From: Sulfurovum sp. XGS-02
GTDB taxonomy: Bacteria; Campylobacterota; Campylobacteria; Campylobacterales; Sulfurovaceae
DNA length: 64,000 nucleotides
Assembly (NCBI RefSeq): GCF_023213175.1
Contig: NZ_CP093312.1
Location: forward strand, 744,001 to 808,000
Direction: 5' to 3'
A program made the position numbers and the translations under genes. Below are positions 1-7,966 of the stretch, in pieces. How positions within the stretch are numbered: position 1 is the first letter of the stretch; every line of letters starts with the position of its first letter. Under the pieces are notes generated by a model, which ran no database searches, had not been told where the DNA came from, and was given only the letters and a program-made list of their open reading frames with translations.

Positions 1-2
1 AA

Positions 3-599
3 TATGGTGAGAGACAATCTTACCTCTCTCTTGAACAGATGTTTGAAGAGACTGCAGTCTATGAAGCGGGACGTGCAGTCATCTCCAAGGTGTTAATGCC
101 TCATATTCATATAGAGCATGTAAGCATTACGCCTAAAGACAATAATGAGCATTTCATTTCGCACAACTACAGTGATGTGCAAGAGAACATGACGGTCAAA
201 GATTTTAAAGACAAGATATCTGTATCACTGGCGGGAAGAGCAGCCCAGATCAAACAGTTCGGTGATATAGAAGGCATGGACTCCGGTGCTTCAAATGACC
301 TGCAACAGGCCACACGTGATGCCTACGTAGCTATCGCACATTACGGAATGGATAAAGAGGTCGGATATATCAATATCAATGGTGTGATGGATGCACAACA
401 AAAATCTGTTGCCAATAAAGATACAGAACACTATCATGAGAAAATAGACTCGGCACTTGAACGCTGGATGACTGAAGGTCAACGCACAGTGGTTGATTTG
501 GTTAATGAGAATTGGAGTACGATAGAAAAACTCTCTAAAATTCTTCTTCAAAAAGAGATCATCTATGCAGATGAATTGGATGAGATCCTGGCAAGTTAA
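3..599 (+). CDS. FtsH-like M41 peptidase domain, C-terminal part, zinc motif degenerate
   Basis: The reading frame is open from the first bases, so only the C-terminal part of a longer protein is present; the AAA+ ATPase domain would lie before the window. The visible part matches the M41 domain of FtsH: an LAGRAAQ segment like the FtsH GGRAAE motif, then GASNDLQQAT, whose Asp is the third zinc ligand in FtsH, then HYGMDKEVGY. The HEAGH zinc/catalytic motif is replaced by YEAGR, so both zinc histidines are lost while the Glu stays. Proteolysis is therefore unlikely; an unfoldase, chaperone or regulatory role is an inference. Campylobacterota often carry a second FtsH-like protein in addition to the active one. 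Confidence 0.8.
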   Translation, partial: YGERQSYLSLEQMFEETAVYEAGRAVISKVLMPHIHIEHVSITPKDNNEHFISHNYSDVQENMTVKDFKDKISVSLAGRAAQIKQFGDIEGMDSGASNDLQQATRDAYVAIAHYGMDKEVGYININGVMDAQQKSVANKDTEHYHEKIDSALERWMTEGQRTVVDLVNENWSTIEKLSKILLQKEIIYADELDEILAS

Positions 600-613
600 T
601 ATGCTATGGGAGT

Positions 614-636
614 AGGGACTTTAAAATAAAGTCTCT
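614..636. terminator. Hairpin between convergent genes
   Basis: AGGGACTTTA and TAAAGTCTCT form a 10-bp stem (one G-T pair) around a 3-nt loop, in the gap between the FtsH-like gene and the convergent haemerythrin gene. There is no clear T-run, so a terminator role is inferred from position only. Confidence 0.35.
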
Positions 637-685
637 CCAAAGAACAGATTCATGTTAAAATGGAACTGTGCTTTAAGCGTACACC

Positions 686-1078
686 TTAGCCGATGTTCGG
701 CGCAGTTTGTGCATCCCATTTTGAGATGTGTTGTGTGTACCACTTTTTAAAGTCTTTTTCCAAAAAGCCCTGCAGCTCTTTTGGACCTTTGAGTACTTCC
801 CAACGTTTATGAAATTTTTCCAATTTCTTTCTTATGACATCATGATCGCTTTTATGCATCTGCATGTCGGAGTAAGCACTCTGCTCCATCATGTCTTCTT
901 CAGTTTTAAAGTGGTTCTCTATTTCAGTGAGGAATCCCGGGAAGAGTTCATCCACTTTTTCTACATCTTTGGCTTTCACAGCATCGTAAAAATTGTTGAT
1001 CACTTCCATCTCATCTTCATGCAGCATATTCATCATGGCATTTGCCACTTGTTGCACATCTTGTGGTTGAATTAGCAT
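686..1078 (-). CDS. Haemerythrin-like oxygen/iron-binding protein
   Basis: A 130-residue single-domain haemerythrin. From the chosen start the diiron ligands are visible: His20, His56, Glu60, His75, His79, His117 and Asp122, with the family's HxxxE and HxxxH spacing. The fold is a four-helix bundle with a non-haem diiron centre that binds O2 reversibly; roles in O2 sensing, scavenging or delivery are known in microaerophiles. The start at 1078 is preferred over an upstream in-frame codon at 1093 because GGAGG sits 4-5 nt before it and overlaps the longer reading. It lies near a truncated haemoglobin gene, which suggests an O2/NO-handling patch. Confidence 0.9.
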   Translation of the reverse strand: MLIQPQDVQQVANAMMNMLHEDEMEVINNFYDAVKAKDVEKVDELFPGFLTEIENHFKTEEDMMEQSAYSDMQMHKSDHDVIRKKLEKFHKRWEVLKGPKELQGFLEKDFKKWYTQHISKWDAQTAPNIG

Positions 1079-1210
1079 TTTACCTCCATACAATTGGTTT
1101 ACAAAAAAGATTATAGCTACAAAAGTTTATAGTTACTGAAAGATAGCAATATGTTTCAATATTTAAAGTCTAAATGAGTAGATGGAAACGTGAGATACGA
1201 TAGACTAAGA

Positions 1211-1522
1211 TTACACTTCTTCAATCAAGCACACTAGATCAAAACCTTCTTTTTTTGCTTTTTCTTCGATCATCTCTGCTTTGGTTTGCGCTATTTCAAA
1301 CATATATCCACCACAAAACCCTTCACCATTGGTGACGATCTCATGGGCAATAGCTTCTGCCTCTTCCTGATCTTTATGAAACACTTCTTTGAGCATTGTC
1401 ATACAAAATTCCCATGAAACATGCTTATCATTGATGATTGAAAGAAGACACATTTTAGGTGTATCGAACTCTGTTTTCAAGTAAGCTTTGAGTGTTTTGG
1501 GCTTTTTAATCGTTACTGGCAT
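1211..1522 (-). CDS. ClpS-like adaptor, divergent paralogue
   Basis: About 103 residues with the ClpS fold signature: a beta-strand then Asn-Asp (IINDK), a WEFCMTMLKEVFHK helix, EEAEAIAHEIV, GFCGGY (as in the CGVY/CGVF segment) and EIAQTKAEMI. ClpS delivers N-degron substrates to ClpA/ClpC. Compared with E. coli ClpS from memory, Asn34 and Asp35 are kept, but Asp36 is Lys, Met40 is Trp and the pocket His66 is Val, so specificity may differ or be lost. The start at 1522 has AGGAA 5 nt upstream; a TTG at 1570 in the same frame overlaps a TATAAT box and is unlikely. Confidence 0.75.
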   Translation of the reverse strand: MPVTIKKPKTLKAYLKTEFDTPKMCLLSIINDKHVSWEFCMTMLKEVFHKDQEEAEAIAHEIVTNGEGFCGGYMFEIAQTKAEMIEEKAKKEGFDLVCLIEEV

Positions 1523-1558
1523 AGTGTTCCTAACTGCTCTAGATAATTTATCGTTTAC

Positions 1559-1564
1559 TATTAT
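1559..1564 (-). promoter_or_regulatory. -10 box of the clpS-like gene
   Basis: TATAAT on the minus strand, about 37 bp before the preferred start at 1522. No good -35 is seen; the upstream stretch is T-rich, as is common in Campylobacterota promoters. Confidence 0.45.
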
Positions 1565-1661
1565 ACCCAAAAAACCTATAGGTTACTTCGAGGGGGTGTG
1601 ATGCTATCTATTGGATACAGCAGATAGAGAGGAAAGAAGTGTTCCGGTTTTTGATAAATCC

Positions 1662-1670
1662 TGCTATAAT
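1662..1670 (+). promoter_or_regulatory. Extended -10 box (TGCTATAAT) before the haemoglobin gene
   Basis: TGCTATAAT is a perfect extended -10. It lies 66 bp before the proposed non-ATG start of the truncated haemoglobin. Confidence 0.5.
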
Positions 1671-1735
1671 TCCATTTCAAAAAAACATCTTATTAGCGTG
1701 AGTGTTTACAGACGGTTTGTATAAAAGGATCAAGC

Positions 1736-2119
1736 ATAGAACTTCAAAGCAGTATTAACAGAGAAAACCTTCGGATCTTAATGACTTTGTTTTATGAGAA
1801 AGCGTTAGAAGATGAAGTCTTGGCTCCTTTTTTTATAGATGAGATCGGTGATGATCTAAGCAGTGAGGATTGGTTTGAACACATAGATCTTTTAGCAGAT
1901 TTCTGGTTGGCTAAAATGCTGGGAGAAGACACGTACTACGGAAATTTCGTAGGTGCACATGTCAAGATGCCTCATTTAAAACGAGAAACGTTTACGAGAT
2001 GGCTGGAGCTGTTCTCAAAAACAGCCGATGAAGTCTATGTTGCTGAAATCGCTGAAGGATTCAAGAAAAAAGGCGATCAGTTTGCTAAACAGTTTCTCAA
2101 CACCAAGAAAAAGATCTAA
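1736..2119 (+). CDS. Group III truncated haemoglobin, probable ATA start
   Basis: Single-domain 2-on-2 globin of the group III type (like Campylobacter Ctb), which binds O2/NO at haem. Visible: LMTLFYEKAL (helix B region), LAPFF, a HIDLLADFWLAKML helix, an AHVKMPHL segment carrying the likely proximal His, and the conserved Trp in TRWLELF. The first ATG (1781) has no ribosome binding site and would delete helix A, but the frame continues upstream as SSINRENLRILM, which matches the family N-terminus. No ATG, GTG or TTG lies between there and the in-frame TAG at 1694. AAAAGGA at 1723-1729 is 6 nt before ATA at 1736, so I place the start there. A sequencing error is the alternative. Confidence 0.8.
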   Translation: MELQSSINRENLRILMTLFYEKALEDEVLAPFFIDEIGDDLSSEDWFEHIDLLADFWLAKMLGEDTYYGNFVGAHVKMPHLKRETFTRWLELFSKTADEVYVAEIAEGFKKKGDQFAKQFLNTKKKI

Positions 2120-2162
2120 ATACGTTTTTCATAGTTGATATGTTTTGAATGAAAGGAAAAGA

Positions 2163-2543
2163 ATGAATAGAGATAAAAAACGGAATTTACTTTTCATACA
2201 GGATGAGAGGTCGGAGTTTGATGCAGAGACCAAAATGTTCAATACATTGTTCAATAGGGTCGATAAAGCGTTGGGAAAGGAAGAAGCATTAAGACTTTTT
2301 AATGCAAACGACTATGATATTGTGCTGAGTGATCTGAGTGTTGAACCTGAGGGTGCTGGGCTTTTAAAACAGATGAAAGACCTAAAATCTGAACAAATCA
2401 TATTCGCCTTGGTCTCACCCAAAGATACAGATAAACTTTATGGGATAGCTGACCTGGGTGTCAATGCCTTTGAATTGACACCAGAGTACTTTGATCAAGC
2501 CTTGGAGCAAATTGCACTGTTCGACCCTACTCAACAGCAATAA
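2163..2543 (+). CDS. Receiver-like (CheY-fold) protein, partly degenerate
   Basis: About 126 residues that read like a response-regulator receiver domain: an early strand with acidic residues (LLFIQDE), then YDIVLSDLSV with a candidate phospho-acceptor Asp57, then the IIFALVSP strand carrying Ser. The usual Lys near the end of strand 5 is not obvious (GVNAFELTP), so phosphorylation is uncertain. There is no output domain. Start 2163 follows AAAGGA; a TTG at 2145 lies within the ribosome-binding region and is less likely. It is 43 bp after the haemoglobin gene on the same strand and may be cotranscribed with it. Confidence 0.6.
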   Translation: MNRDKKRNLLFIQDERSEFDAETKMFNTLFNRVDKALGKEEALRLFNANDYDIVLSDLSVEPEGAGLLKQMKDLKSEQIIFALVSPKDTDKLYGIADLGVNAFELTPEYFDQALEQIALFDPTQQQ

Positions 2544-2596
2544 TCATTATTACGTTTCAACATAAGGCACAAGTCTTTCACTTGAGCGTAATCTAT

Positions 2597-2791
2597 TTAT
2601 CTGCAACCACACCTGCAACCGTGTATTTTTACCTGGTCTTCTTTAAAGATCTCACGCCAGATCTCTAACTCCATCTCCGTTGGTTTTAAGAGATTACTAT
2701 GTGGTCTTTTCTTTACATCTATCAAATCATTGTTGATCTTATTGAGCCCAGTCAGTACGTTTTCTGTCAGTGTCAAATCTAATTTACTCAT
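2597..2791 (-). CDS. Small protein with Cys-rich C-terminal tail
   Basis: A 64-residue protein of unknown function, mostly polar and helical (TENVLTGLNKINNDLIDVKK), ending in GCRCGCR. The three closely spaced Cys suggest metal or cluster binding, which is an inference. AAAGGA lies 6 nt before ATG 2791, so this start is preferred over 2809. Confidence 0.6.
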   Translation of the reverse strand: MSKLDLTLTENVLTGLNKINNDLIDVKKRPHSNLLKPTEMELEIWREIFKEDQVKIHGCRCGCR

Positions 2792-2967
2792 GTGTAATCC
2801 TTTCTTCATAGTTCTAAATATAGCATAGCATATTATTCTTTATTAAAAATTATATGGTTTATTTATCTCATTGCCCTTAAAAATGGTTTTAACCTGATGC
2901 GTTGATATCAAAGGGTATAAGTAAGTCTTCTTTCGCTAAGATGTCACATCTAAGATAAAGGCCAAAA

Positions 2968-3309
2968 ATGGAACAGATAAACAGCTTACTGGAGAAGTAC
3001 AACCACTTTAAAGATGCTCAGATCCGCTCAGTGCAATCACTGTCAGAGACTTCAAAAGTTGTGACGATTGTTGTACAGGATGATGAGGGGGAAGATCTTC
3101 ATACGATCAATATCGTGTGCAAAGATATTAAAGAGTCAAGAATCCTTCAAAACAGTGTCCTCTCTTTTCTTGATATGATGAGTGGTATCAGTATCATCAA
3201 AGAGCATGATCTCTATGGTTTTGCGGTCGGTAGCGGCACTGCTATGTTACATGTGCATAATGCACCTATGTATATCATAGCTTCAGATATCACTGTGGAA
3301 GAAAAATAA
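2968..3309 (+). CDS. Conserved-looking hypothetical protein, 113 aa
   Basis: Unrecognised. An acidic soluble protein with alternating strand-like segments (KVVTIVVQDDEGED, LHTINIVCKDI) and a Gly-rich C-terminal part (YGFAVGSGTAMLHV). It has no signal peptide or membrane segment. AAAGG precedes the ATG. The stretch between 2810 and 2967 is AT-rich and holds a perfect TTGATATCAA palindrome at 2902-2911, possibly an operator. Confidence 0.6.
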   Translation: MEQINSLLEKYNHFKDAQIRSVQSLSETSKVVTIVVQDDEGEDLHTINIVCKDIKESRILQNSVLSFLDMMSGISIIKEHDLYGFAVGSGTAMLHVHNAPMYIIASDITVEEK

Positions 3310-3313
3310 AAGA

Positions 3314-3338
3314 GGGTGGAGAGGAGAGGTCTCTACCC
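3314..3338. terminator. Hairpin between convergent genes
   Basis: GGGTGGAGA and TCTCTACCC pair at 8 of 9 positions around a 7-nt loop immediately after the 2968-3309 gene. No T-run follows, so it is a weak or factor-assisted terminator at best. Confidence 0.4.
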
Positions 3339-3393
3339 AGTGATGAAGCGTACTGCTTCTGAATAGACATGCCTCTTCAAATAAGCGCAGCGG

Positions 3394-3675
3394 CTATGAA
3401 CATCCGCATGAACCACCATCAGTACTACAGCTGCCTGCACTGCTAGTACCGCAAGAACCACCTGCATTAGGGTTCTCAGCTACTCTGATCAAAAACGCGT
3501 CATCTGCTGTCTTTTGTGCAAAAAAGTGGTGTTTTGAACAAAACTCCTCATTCATGAACTCTGCTACGATTTTTGAATAATTGTATGCATCCTGCTGAGT
3601 GTCAAATGTTTTTTCACTTGCATATTCACTTCTTTTAAAACATCCACATTCGTGTTCCATTTGTACTGTATACAT
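3394..3675 (-). CDS. Small ECGCFK-motif protein with Gly/Cys-rich tail
   Basis: A 93-residue protein that begins MYTVQMEHECGCFKRS and shares its first 55 or so residues with the next leftward gene at 3957-4274 (common pattern: ECGCFK, TF, D-YN, MN, FC, H-F). It ends in a Gly/Ser/Cys-rich tail (GSCGTSSAGSC, GGSCGCS) typical of metal- or cluster-binding tails. No signal peptide. Function unknown. AAAGGA lies upstream of the ATG, and a TGTATACT -10 box lies about 80 bp upstream. Confidence 0.65.
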   Translation of the reverse strand: MYTVQMEHECGCFKRSEYASEKTFDTQQDAYNYSKIVAEFMNEEFCSKHHFFAQKTADDAFLIRVAENPNAGGSCGTSSAGSCSTDGGSCGCS

Positions 3676-3752
3676 AAACTTTTTTCCTTTTGGTCATTTA
3701 TTTACGGGAGTATAGTTAGTAAAACTTTAAATAAGATAAAATTACTCCTAAA

Positions 3753-3760
3753 AGTATACA
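3753..3760 (-). promoter_or_regulatory. TGTATACT -10 box for the 3675 gene
   Basis: TGTATACT on the minus strand about 78 bp before the start at 3675; the same octamer recurs before other genes in this window (15591, 21916, 27068, 45924). Confidence 0.4.
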
Positions 3761-3956
3761 TTCTTTATAAAAGTCAAAAGAAGTACAAAAGTTTATAGAG
3801 GAGGGGTTCAAGCATTGGATTATATTACATATTTAAGATGGGATTCGAAATCTTGGTGATTCTTATTAGCAGTTGAGTCATTTTTTAGATTAGTCAAGGA
3901 GTGGTTTTTGTTCTACCTTGACTTAGAATAATAATTATTTATTACGCAGGACTTTA

Positions 3957-4274
3957 TTAGTTTGAGCCACTCTCTTTTGGAGGTACTTGGCTGCCGTCAA
4001 ATCCAATGGTGACATCACTTTTCTTTACGAGTGTATTCGCATCTTCGATGTCATCATCGTCCTCATCATCAGGTCTTACACTGCTATGTATGATGATCTT
4101 GTCACCATAATCTACGGCTTCAAAAAAGTGTGTCATACAAAACTGTTGATTCATCAGGCACTCTAGAACACGTGCTTTGTTATACATATCTTCTCTTGAT
4201 TCGAATGTCATAGTTTTTTCAAATCCGCTTTTTTTAAAGCAGCCACACTCTTTTTCAATTTCTAGGGTATACAT
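3957..4274 (-). CDS. Small ECGCFK-motif protein with acidic linker
   Basis: A 105-residue paralogue of the 3394-3675 gene: MYTLEIEKECGCFKKSG, then MTFESREDMYN, LMNQQFC and THFFEAV. Instead of a Cys-rich tail it has an acidic run (DDEDDDDIED) and a charged C-terminus. Function unknown; the shared Cys pair and later Cys/His suggest metal binding. AAGGA precedes the ATG. It lies 72 bp beyond the 3' end of dabA and may share its transcript direction. Confidence 0.65.
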   Translation of the reverse strand: MYTLEIEKECGCFKKSGFEKTMTFESREDMYNKARVLECLMNQQFCMTHFFEAVDYGDKIIIHSSVRPDDEDDDDIEDANTLVKKSDVTIGFDGSQVPPKESGSN

Positions 4275-4346
4275 ACTATTTCCTTTATTTATACGATTTA
4301 TAAGAGGTTTATATCATTTAAAACTTAAGATGTCATAAAAAGAGAG

Positions 4347-7229
4347 CTATGAGAGCTCTTTAATGACTTTAAAATCACCTGACTCATAAGAGTAGACTTT
4401 TTTAGCCTCTTTATCAATGATCACGGGACGAATCCACTCATTTAAAATAAACTCTTTTGCGATAGAGTTCTCTACGGCTTTCCCTACTTTTTCCAATGGT
4501 GCCTCCATAAATGTCAGCAGTCTTACCGGTTCATGATAGGCTTCACCTTCTAAAAGAACTGATTGCGTAGGAAGACCTATCTTTAGATCACTATAATTAC
4601 CATTATAGACACCCACTTTTGCAACCACATTATGATAGACTTTAGAACCGGCACCATAAACGGCGTTATCCACGGTAGAAAAATAGTGCTCCATGTTGAT
4701 CCATTCACCTACGATGAGCGGCCCGTTGAAGATACGTGTGAGGATATCAGCATTGTCATTATCTACCTTCCAGTCATAAGAATGCATAAAGAACCTATTG
4801 TGTAAGTTTACATGTTTTGTTGAACTTCTAGGTCCTGCAAAGGCTCCCATATTACCTGCCAGTCCCCATTCAGGTCTAGGTTCAGACCAGTCCATCGATT
4901 TGATCATGACATCTTCTTGTGTATGTGTATACGGAAGTGCTTCTATTCTCTCTCCTCTGGACATTTGAGATGCTTTGTTAAAGTCACGCATGATCTGGAA
5001 AAACCTAGGCATCTCTTCAGGCGTGAGGATATCAGTATCATAGTATTTGATCTCATCGGTTGTAGTAATGTGCAACCCTGGTATGAATTTTGTACTGTCA
5101 GGGATCTCAATTCCTTTTTCTTTGAGTGCTTCACGTACCTCTTTGGTATTGGCTATCATACAAAGTGCTCTTGTATTTGGTAGAGAGATATTCCCCCCGC
5201 ATGCACCGCAATCCAGTGCTGATTCAAATGGATTGTTGTCAGAAATACTTCCGTGACCGATGATCGTGACAAATTCAGGAAAGTTGTCCACTTGACCTAT
5301 CATTGTCAAGTAGTTATGAAGATAGTTTACTTTCTCTTCAAGTGTGAAACCGACCATAGAGAGCTTATGCTTTTGGAAGGTATAGTCCTCTTCTGTGATC
5401 TTGTACTCATTTTTGAGTTTTTCTATGAGTTCACTGGACAATTCTATTTTGAGTTCTTTACCTAGAACAAGGTGGTCTCTAATGGCTTGGATCTCTTCTG
5501 CTGTACACTCTTTAGGGCAGCTGGTTGACAAGACTTCACTGATGATATGTGTATGAAGTTTATTGACATACATCTCTATCTCTTCGGGTGAGAGCTTATC
5601 TAACGTATAGGTTGTTTTCGGTTTCTGAGGTTTCAGTTTTGAAAAAAGCTTCTGTGTTCTTCTTGGTGAAAATGTTTTTCCAAAAAGATTGATACCGAAG
5701 ATCCAGCCGATTGCCTCAACCATAATATAGGGTGTATATGGGTTGTTTTTAAGATCGCTTAGTACTTTTTTGGTCGTTTTGTTCATCCCTTTTTTTGAAC
5801 TATAGTCTTCATAACGCTCTTTTGGTATTTCAAATACGATATTTCCTGCTTTTACGATCGCCGGAGATAAAAAGAGTTCATGTGATTTATCAAACTCCAC
5901 AAATGCGATCGGAAGACCTAAAAATCCGCCCGCACCGTAGGTCTGGTATGGACCACTGTTTTCGATCTGTCTTCTGATCACTTCAGACCTTACATCCAAA
6001 CAGAATGTAGCAGAAGCGACCGCTTTTTCATTTTCCTCTTGCGGTATGGTGGTGAACTCATCGACATAAGAACGGATATAACTGTCTTCAAGTGATTTCA
6101 GCCAGACATATCCTTCTTCTTCTCTGAGTGTTTCCATGATCTTCGCAAGTTCAGTCAGTGGTATCTCTGTATTGCCAAGATGATCACTTGCAAGATGTAC
6201 TTGCTTTGCATCCAGTTGAAGTACGTATTGTGTATAGCTCTCTAGGATATCATCATAGTTCTTCTGATCTTCCATCGCATCGATGAATTTTCCAGGCAAA
6301 CTGCCTTTATGTTTAAGTATTTTGAGTAATACATAAGCGCTATGGTCTTGGATATAAGTTTCCAACTCTTTATAGTTACTGATCTTTCTATGTTTTAAAT
6401 ACTTCAGTTCATAGTAAAACCTGATAGCCAGATAATCCATCATAGAGGAAGGGTACTGTTGTTGCGAATAGTAGTTTGGGTCTTCAGAACGATACTTGAT
6501 AAACCCTGCCCAGCCATGAAGTTTTAGAATATGCTTTAGAAGGTTTCTCTCTATATCTTCCTCTGCAACCTGCAGCTTTTCAAGTGCCTCTTTGACAAAG
6601 GTTTCAGAATCATTGGCATACTCAAGGTTCTCATAGAGTTTAAACGTTTCAAACATCCCAAGATCTCTATTTGACATAGTGAGTGTCGTCTGTTCTTCAT
6701 CTAAAAAACGTGATACATATTCGATCACTTCTTTTTCGATCATCTCTTTATCATCCCTGTCGAAAAGGATGTCATTGATCTCATACAGTGTCATGTGCTT
6801 TGTCAGCTTTTTACGCCATTTCTCTTTATTATGATAGAAGAACTTTTCATCCAGATATGCCAAAAGCTCTTCATCAATCTCATGCTCAGTTATCGATGCA
6901 GAGCTTCTGAAACTGTTCCATTTCGGGTTGACTTCCAAGAGACATTTTTCAGCCAAGTCGTAATACTCTGCCAGGCCGTCGATCTCGAGAATTTTCTCCA
7001 GGTTTGATTTCAGGATGTCAGGATCGATCTTCCCTTCCTCATAGAGTTTCAAATAGTACGATGACTCCATATAGACTCTACCGCCAAAAATACTTTGGGC
7101 TTTATCCAGTCCCTCTTTAAAATTGAGATGTTCAAACCCTTTGAGCGGATTGTGATGAATGAATGAACCGATAGGCCAATAGTGCGGAACGGTATTTTTA
7201 ACGGCATTTAGTTTCTCTAATATACTCAT
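4347..7229 (-). CDS. dabA: Inorganic carbon transporter subunit DabA (DUF2309)
   Basis: A 960-residue protein of the UPF0753/DUF2309 family, the large cytoplasmic zinc-binding subunit of the DAB dissolved-inorganic-carbon accumulation system, with distant beta-carbonic-anhydrase likeness. The four zinc/active-site residues are visible: Cys410 and Asp412 in ATFCLDVRSE, His659 in IIGHGS, and Cys674 in ALDCGACGG. The 15-residue His-Cys spacing matches the characterised DabA, but the gap from Asp412 to His659 is longer, implying an insertion. The N-terminus HYWPIGSFIHHNPLKGFE is typical. The gene overlaps the upstream membrane gene by 4 bp, so translation is probably coupled. It would trap CO2 as bicarbonate using ion-motive energy from DabB. 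Confidence 0.95.
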   Translation of the reverse strand: MSILEKLNAVKNTVPHYWPIGSFIHHNPLKGFEHLNFKEGLDKAQSIFGGRVYMESSYYLKLYEEGKIDPDILKSNLEKILEIDGLAEYYDLAEKCLLEVNPKWNSFRSSASITEHEIDEELLAYLDEKFFYHNKEKWRKKLTKHMTLYEINDILFDRDDKEMIEKEVIEYVSRFLDEEQTTLTMSNRDLGMFETFKLYENLEYANDSETFVKEALEKLQVAEEDIERNLLKHILKLHGWAGFIKYRSEDPNYYSQQQYPSSMMDYLAIRFYYELKYLKHRKISNYKELETYIQDHSAYVLLKILKHKGSLPGKFIDAMEDQKNYDDILESYTQYVLQLDAKQVHLASDHLGNTEIPLTELAKIMETLREEEGYVWLKSLEDSYIRSYVDEFTTIPQEENEKAVASATFCLDVRSEVIRRQIENSGPYQTYGAGGFLGLPIAFVEFDKSHELFLSPAIVKAGNIVFEIPKERYEDYSSKKGMNKTTKKVLSDLKNNPYTPYIMVEAIGWIFGINLFGKTFSPRRTQKLFSKLKPQKPKTTYTLDKLSPEEIEMYVNKLHTHIISEVLSTSCPKECTAEEIQAIRDHLVLGKELKIELSSELIEKLKNEYKITEEDYTFQKHKLSMVGFTLEEKVNYLHNYLTMIGQVDNFPEFVTIIGHGSISDNNPFESALDCGACGGNISLPNTRALCMIANTKEVREALKEKGIEIPDSTKFIPGLHITTTDEIKYYDTDILTPEEMPRFFQIMRDFNKASQMSRGERIEALPYTHTQEDVMIKSMDWSEPRPEWGLAGNMGAFAGPRSSTKHVNLHNRFFMHSYDWKVDNDNADILTRIFNGPLIVGEWINMEHYFSTVDNAVYGAGSKVYHNVVAKVGVYNGNYSDLKIGLPTQSVLLEGEAYHEPVRLLTFMEAPLEKVGKAVENSIAKEFILNEWIRPVIIDKEAKKVYSYESGDFKVIKELS

Positions 7230-7966
7230 GCGATAGCCCCTTTAAATCCAATGAAACTTAAACTAAGTAGTGCGATAATTATGACAAAATGCATGACCTT
7301 CTCTTTTGATGTAAGATCCACATAGTGCAGATTGGTATTTGGTGTTCCAAATACAGTCCTTGGCATCACCCTCATCGCTATCATGAAGTTACCAAAAAAT
7401 ACTACCACGACCACGATATACCATAGCAGCGTAGTCTCCTCTTTGATCATATTACTCAATAAAAAGAGTGCATTGGGAAATGGGGGATAGAGCGCCAGTG
7501 TGATCAAATAGACGGTTAAAAAAGCCCCTACATAAGGTGTGGCCAAAGTTGTACCGCTGATCCCATGATAATTGGCACTTCCATAGTATTTGTCATAGTG
7601 TTTTGCTATGGAGTAGACACCTGCAAGTGTGATCAATAGCGACAGACTATAAAGTTCACCCTGTTCTCGTATGAACAACATAAAAAACGGTGCATTGATA
7701 AAGAGCAAATAGTAACCAAATTTATAAAAATTGGTTGTCTTTGTCGCTTTATAGATAGAAAATATCGCACTCAATAATGAAACGCTTACTAGCAGAGCAG
7801 AGTATTGACTCTCTACGAAGGTAGAGACCACAATGGCACAAAGCAGTAAAAAACCGCTTATCAAGAAGATCTTCTCACTGTTCAGTTTTTCATTCTTTTC
7901 CAAAATGAGATAATAAGGTACGCCTGCAGCTAATAGTAATAGAATAATGTTCATTAACATACTCAA
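7226..7966 (-). CDS. Polytopic membrane protein between dabB and dabA
   Basis: A 246-residue integral membrane protein with about seven or eight hydrophobic segments from residue 5 onward. Around residues 140-185 there is a segment (TTLATPYVGAFLTVYL, ALYPPFPNALF) that resembles parts of Mrp/Nuo antiporter-like subunits, so it could be a shortened relative of DabB/NuoL. It overlaps dabB by 4 bp upstream and dabA by 4 bp downstream, so the three are almost certainly translated together. The characterised DAB system has only DabA and DabB; this looks like an extra membrane subunit. Function inferred from context only. Confidence 0.8.
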   Translation of the reverse strand: MSMLMNIILLLLAAGVPYYLILEKNEKLNSEKIFLISGFLLLCAIVVSTFVESQYSALLVSVSLLSAIFSIYKATKTTNFYKFGYYLLFINAPFFMLFIREQGELYSLSLLITLAGVYSIAKHYDKYYGSANYHGISGTTLATPYVGAFLTVYLITLALYPPFPNALFLLSNMIKEETTLLWYIVVVVVFFGNFMIAMRVMPRTVFGTPNTNLHYVDLTSKEKVMHFVIIIALLSLSFIGFKGAIA

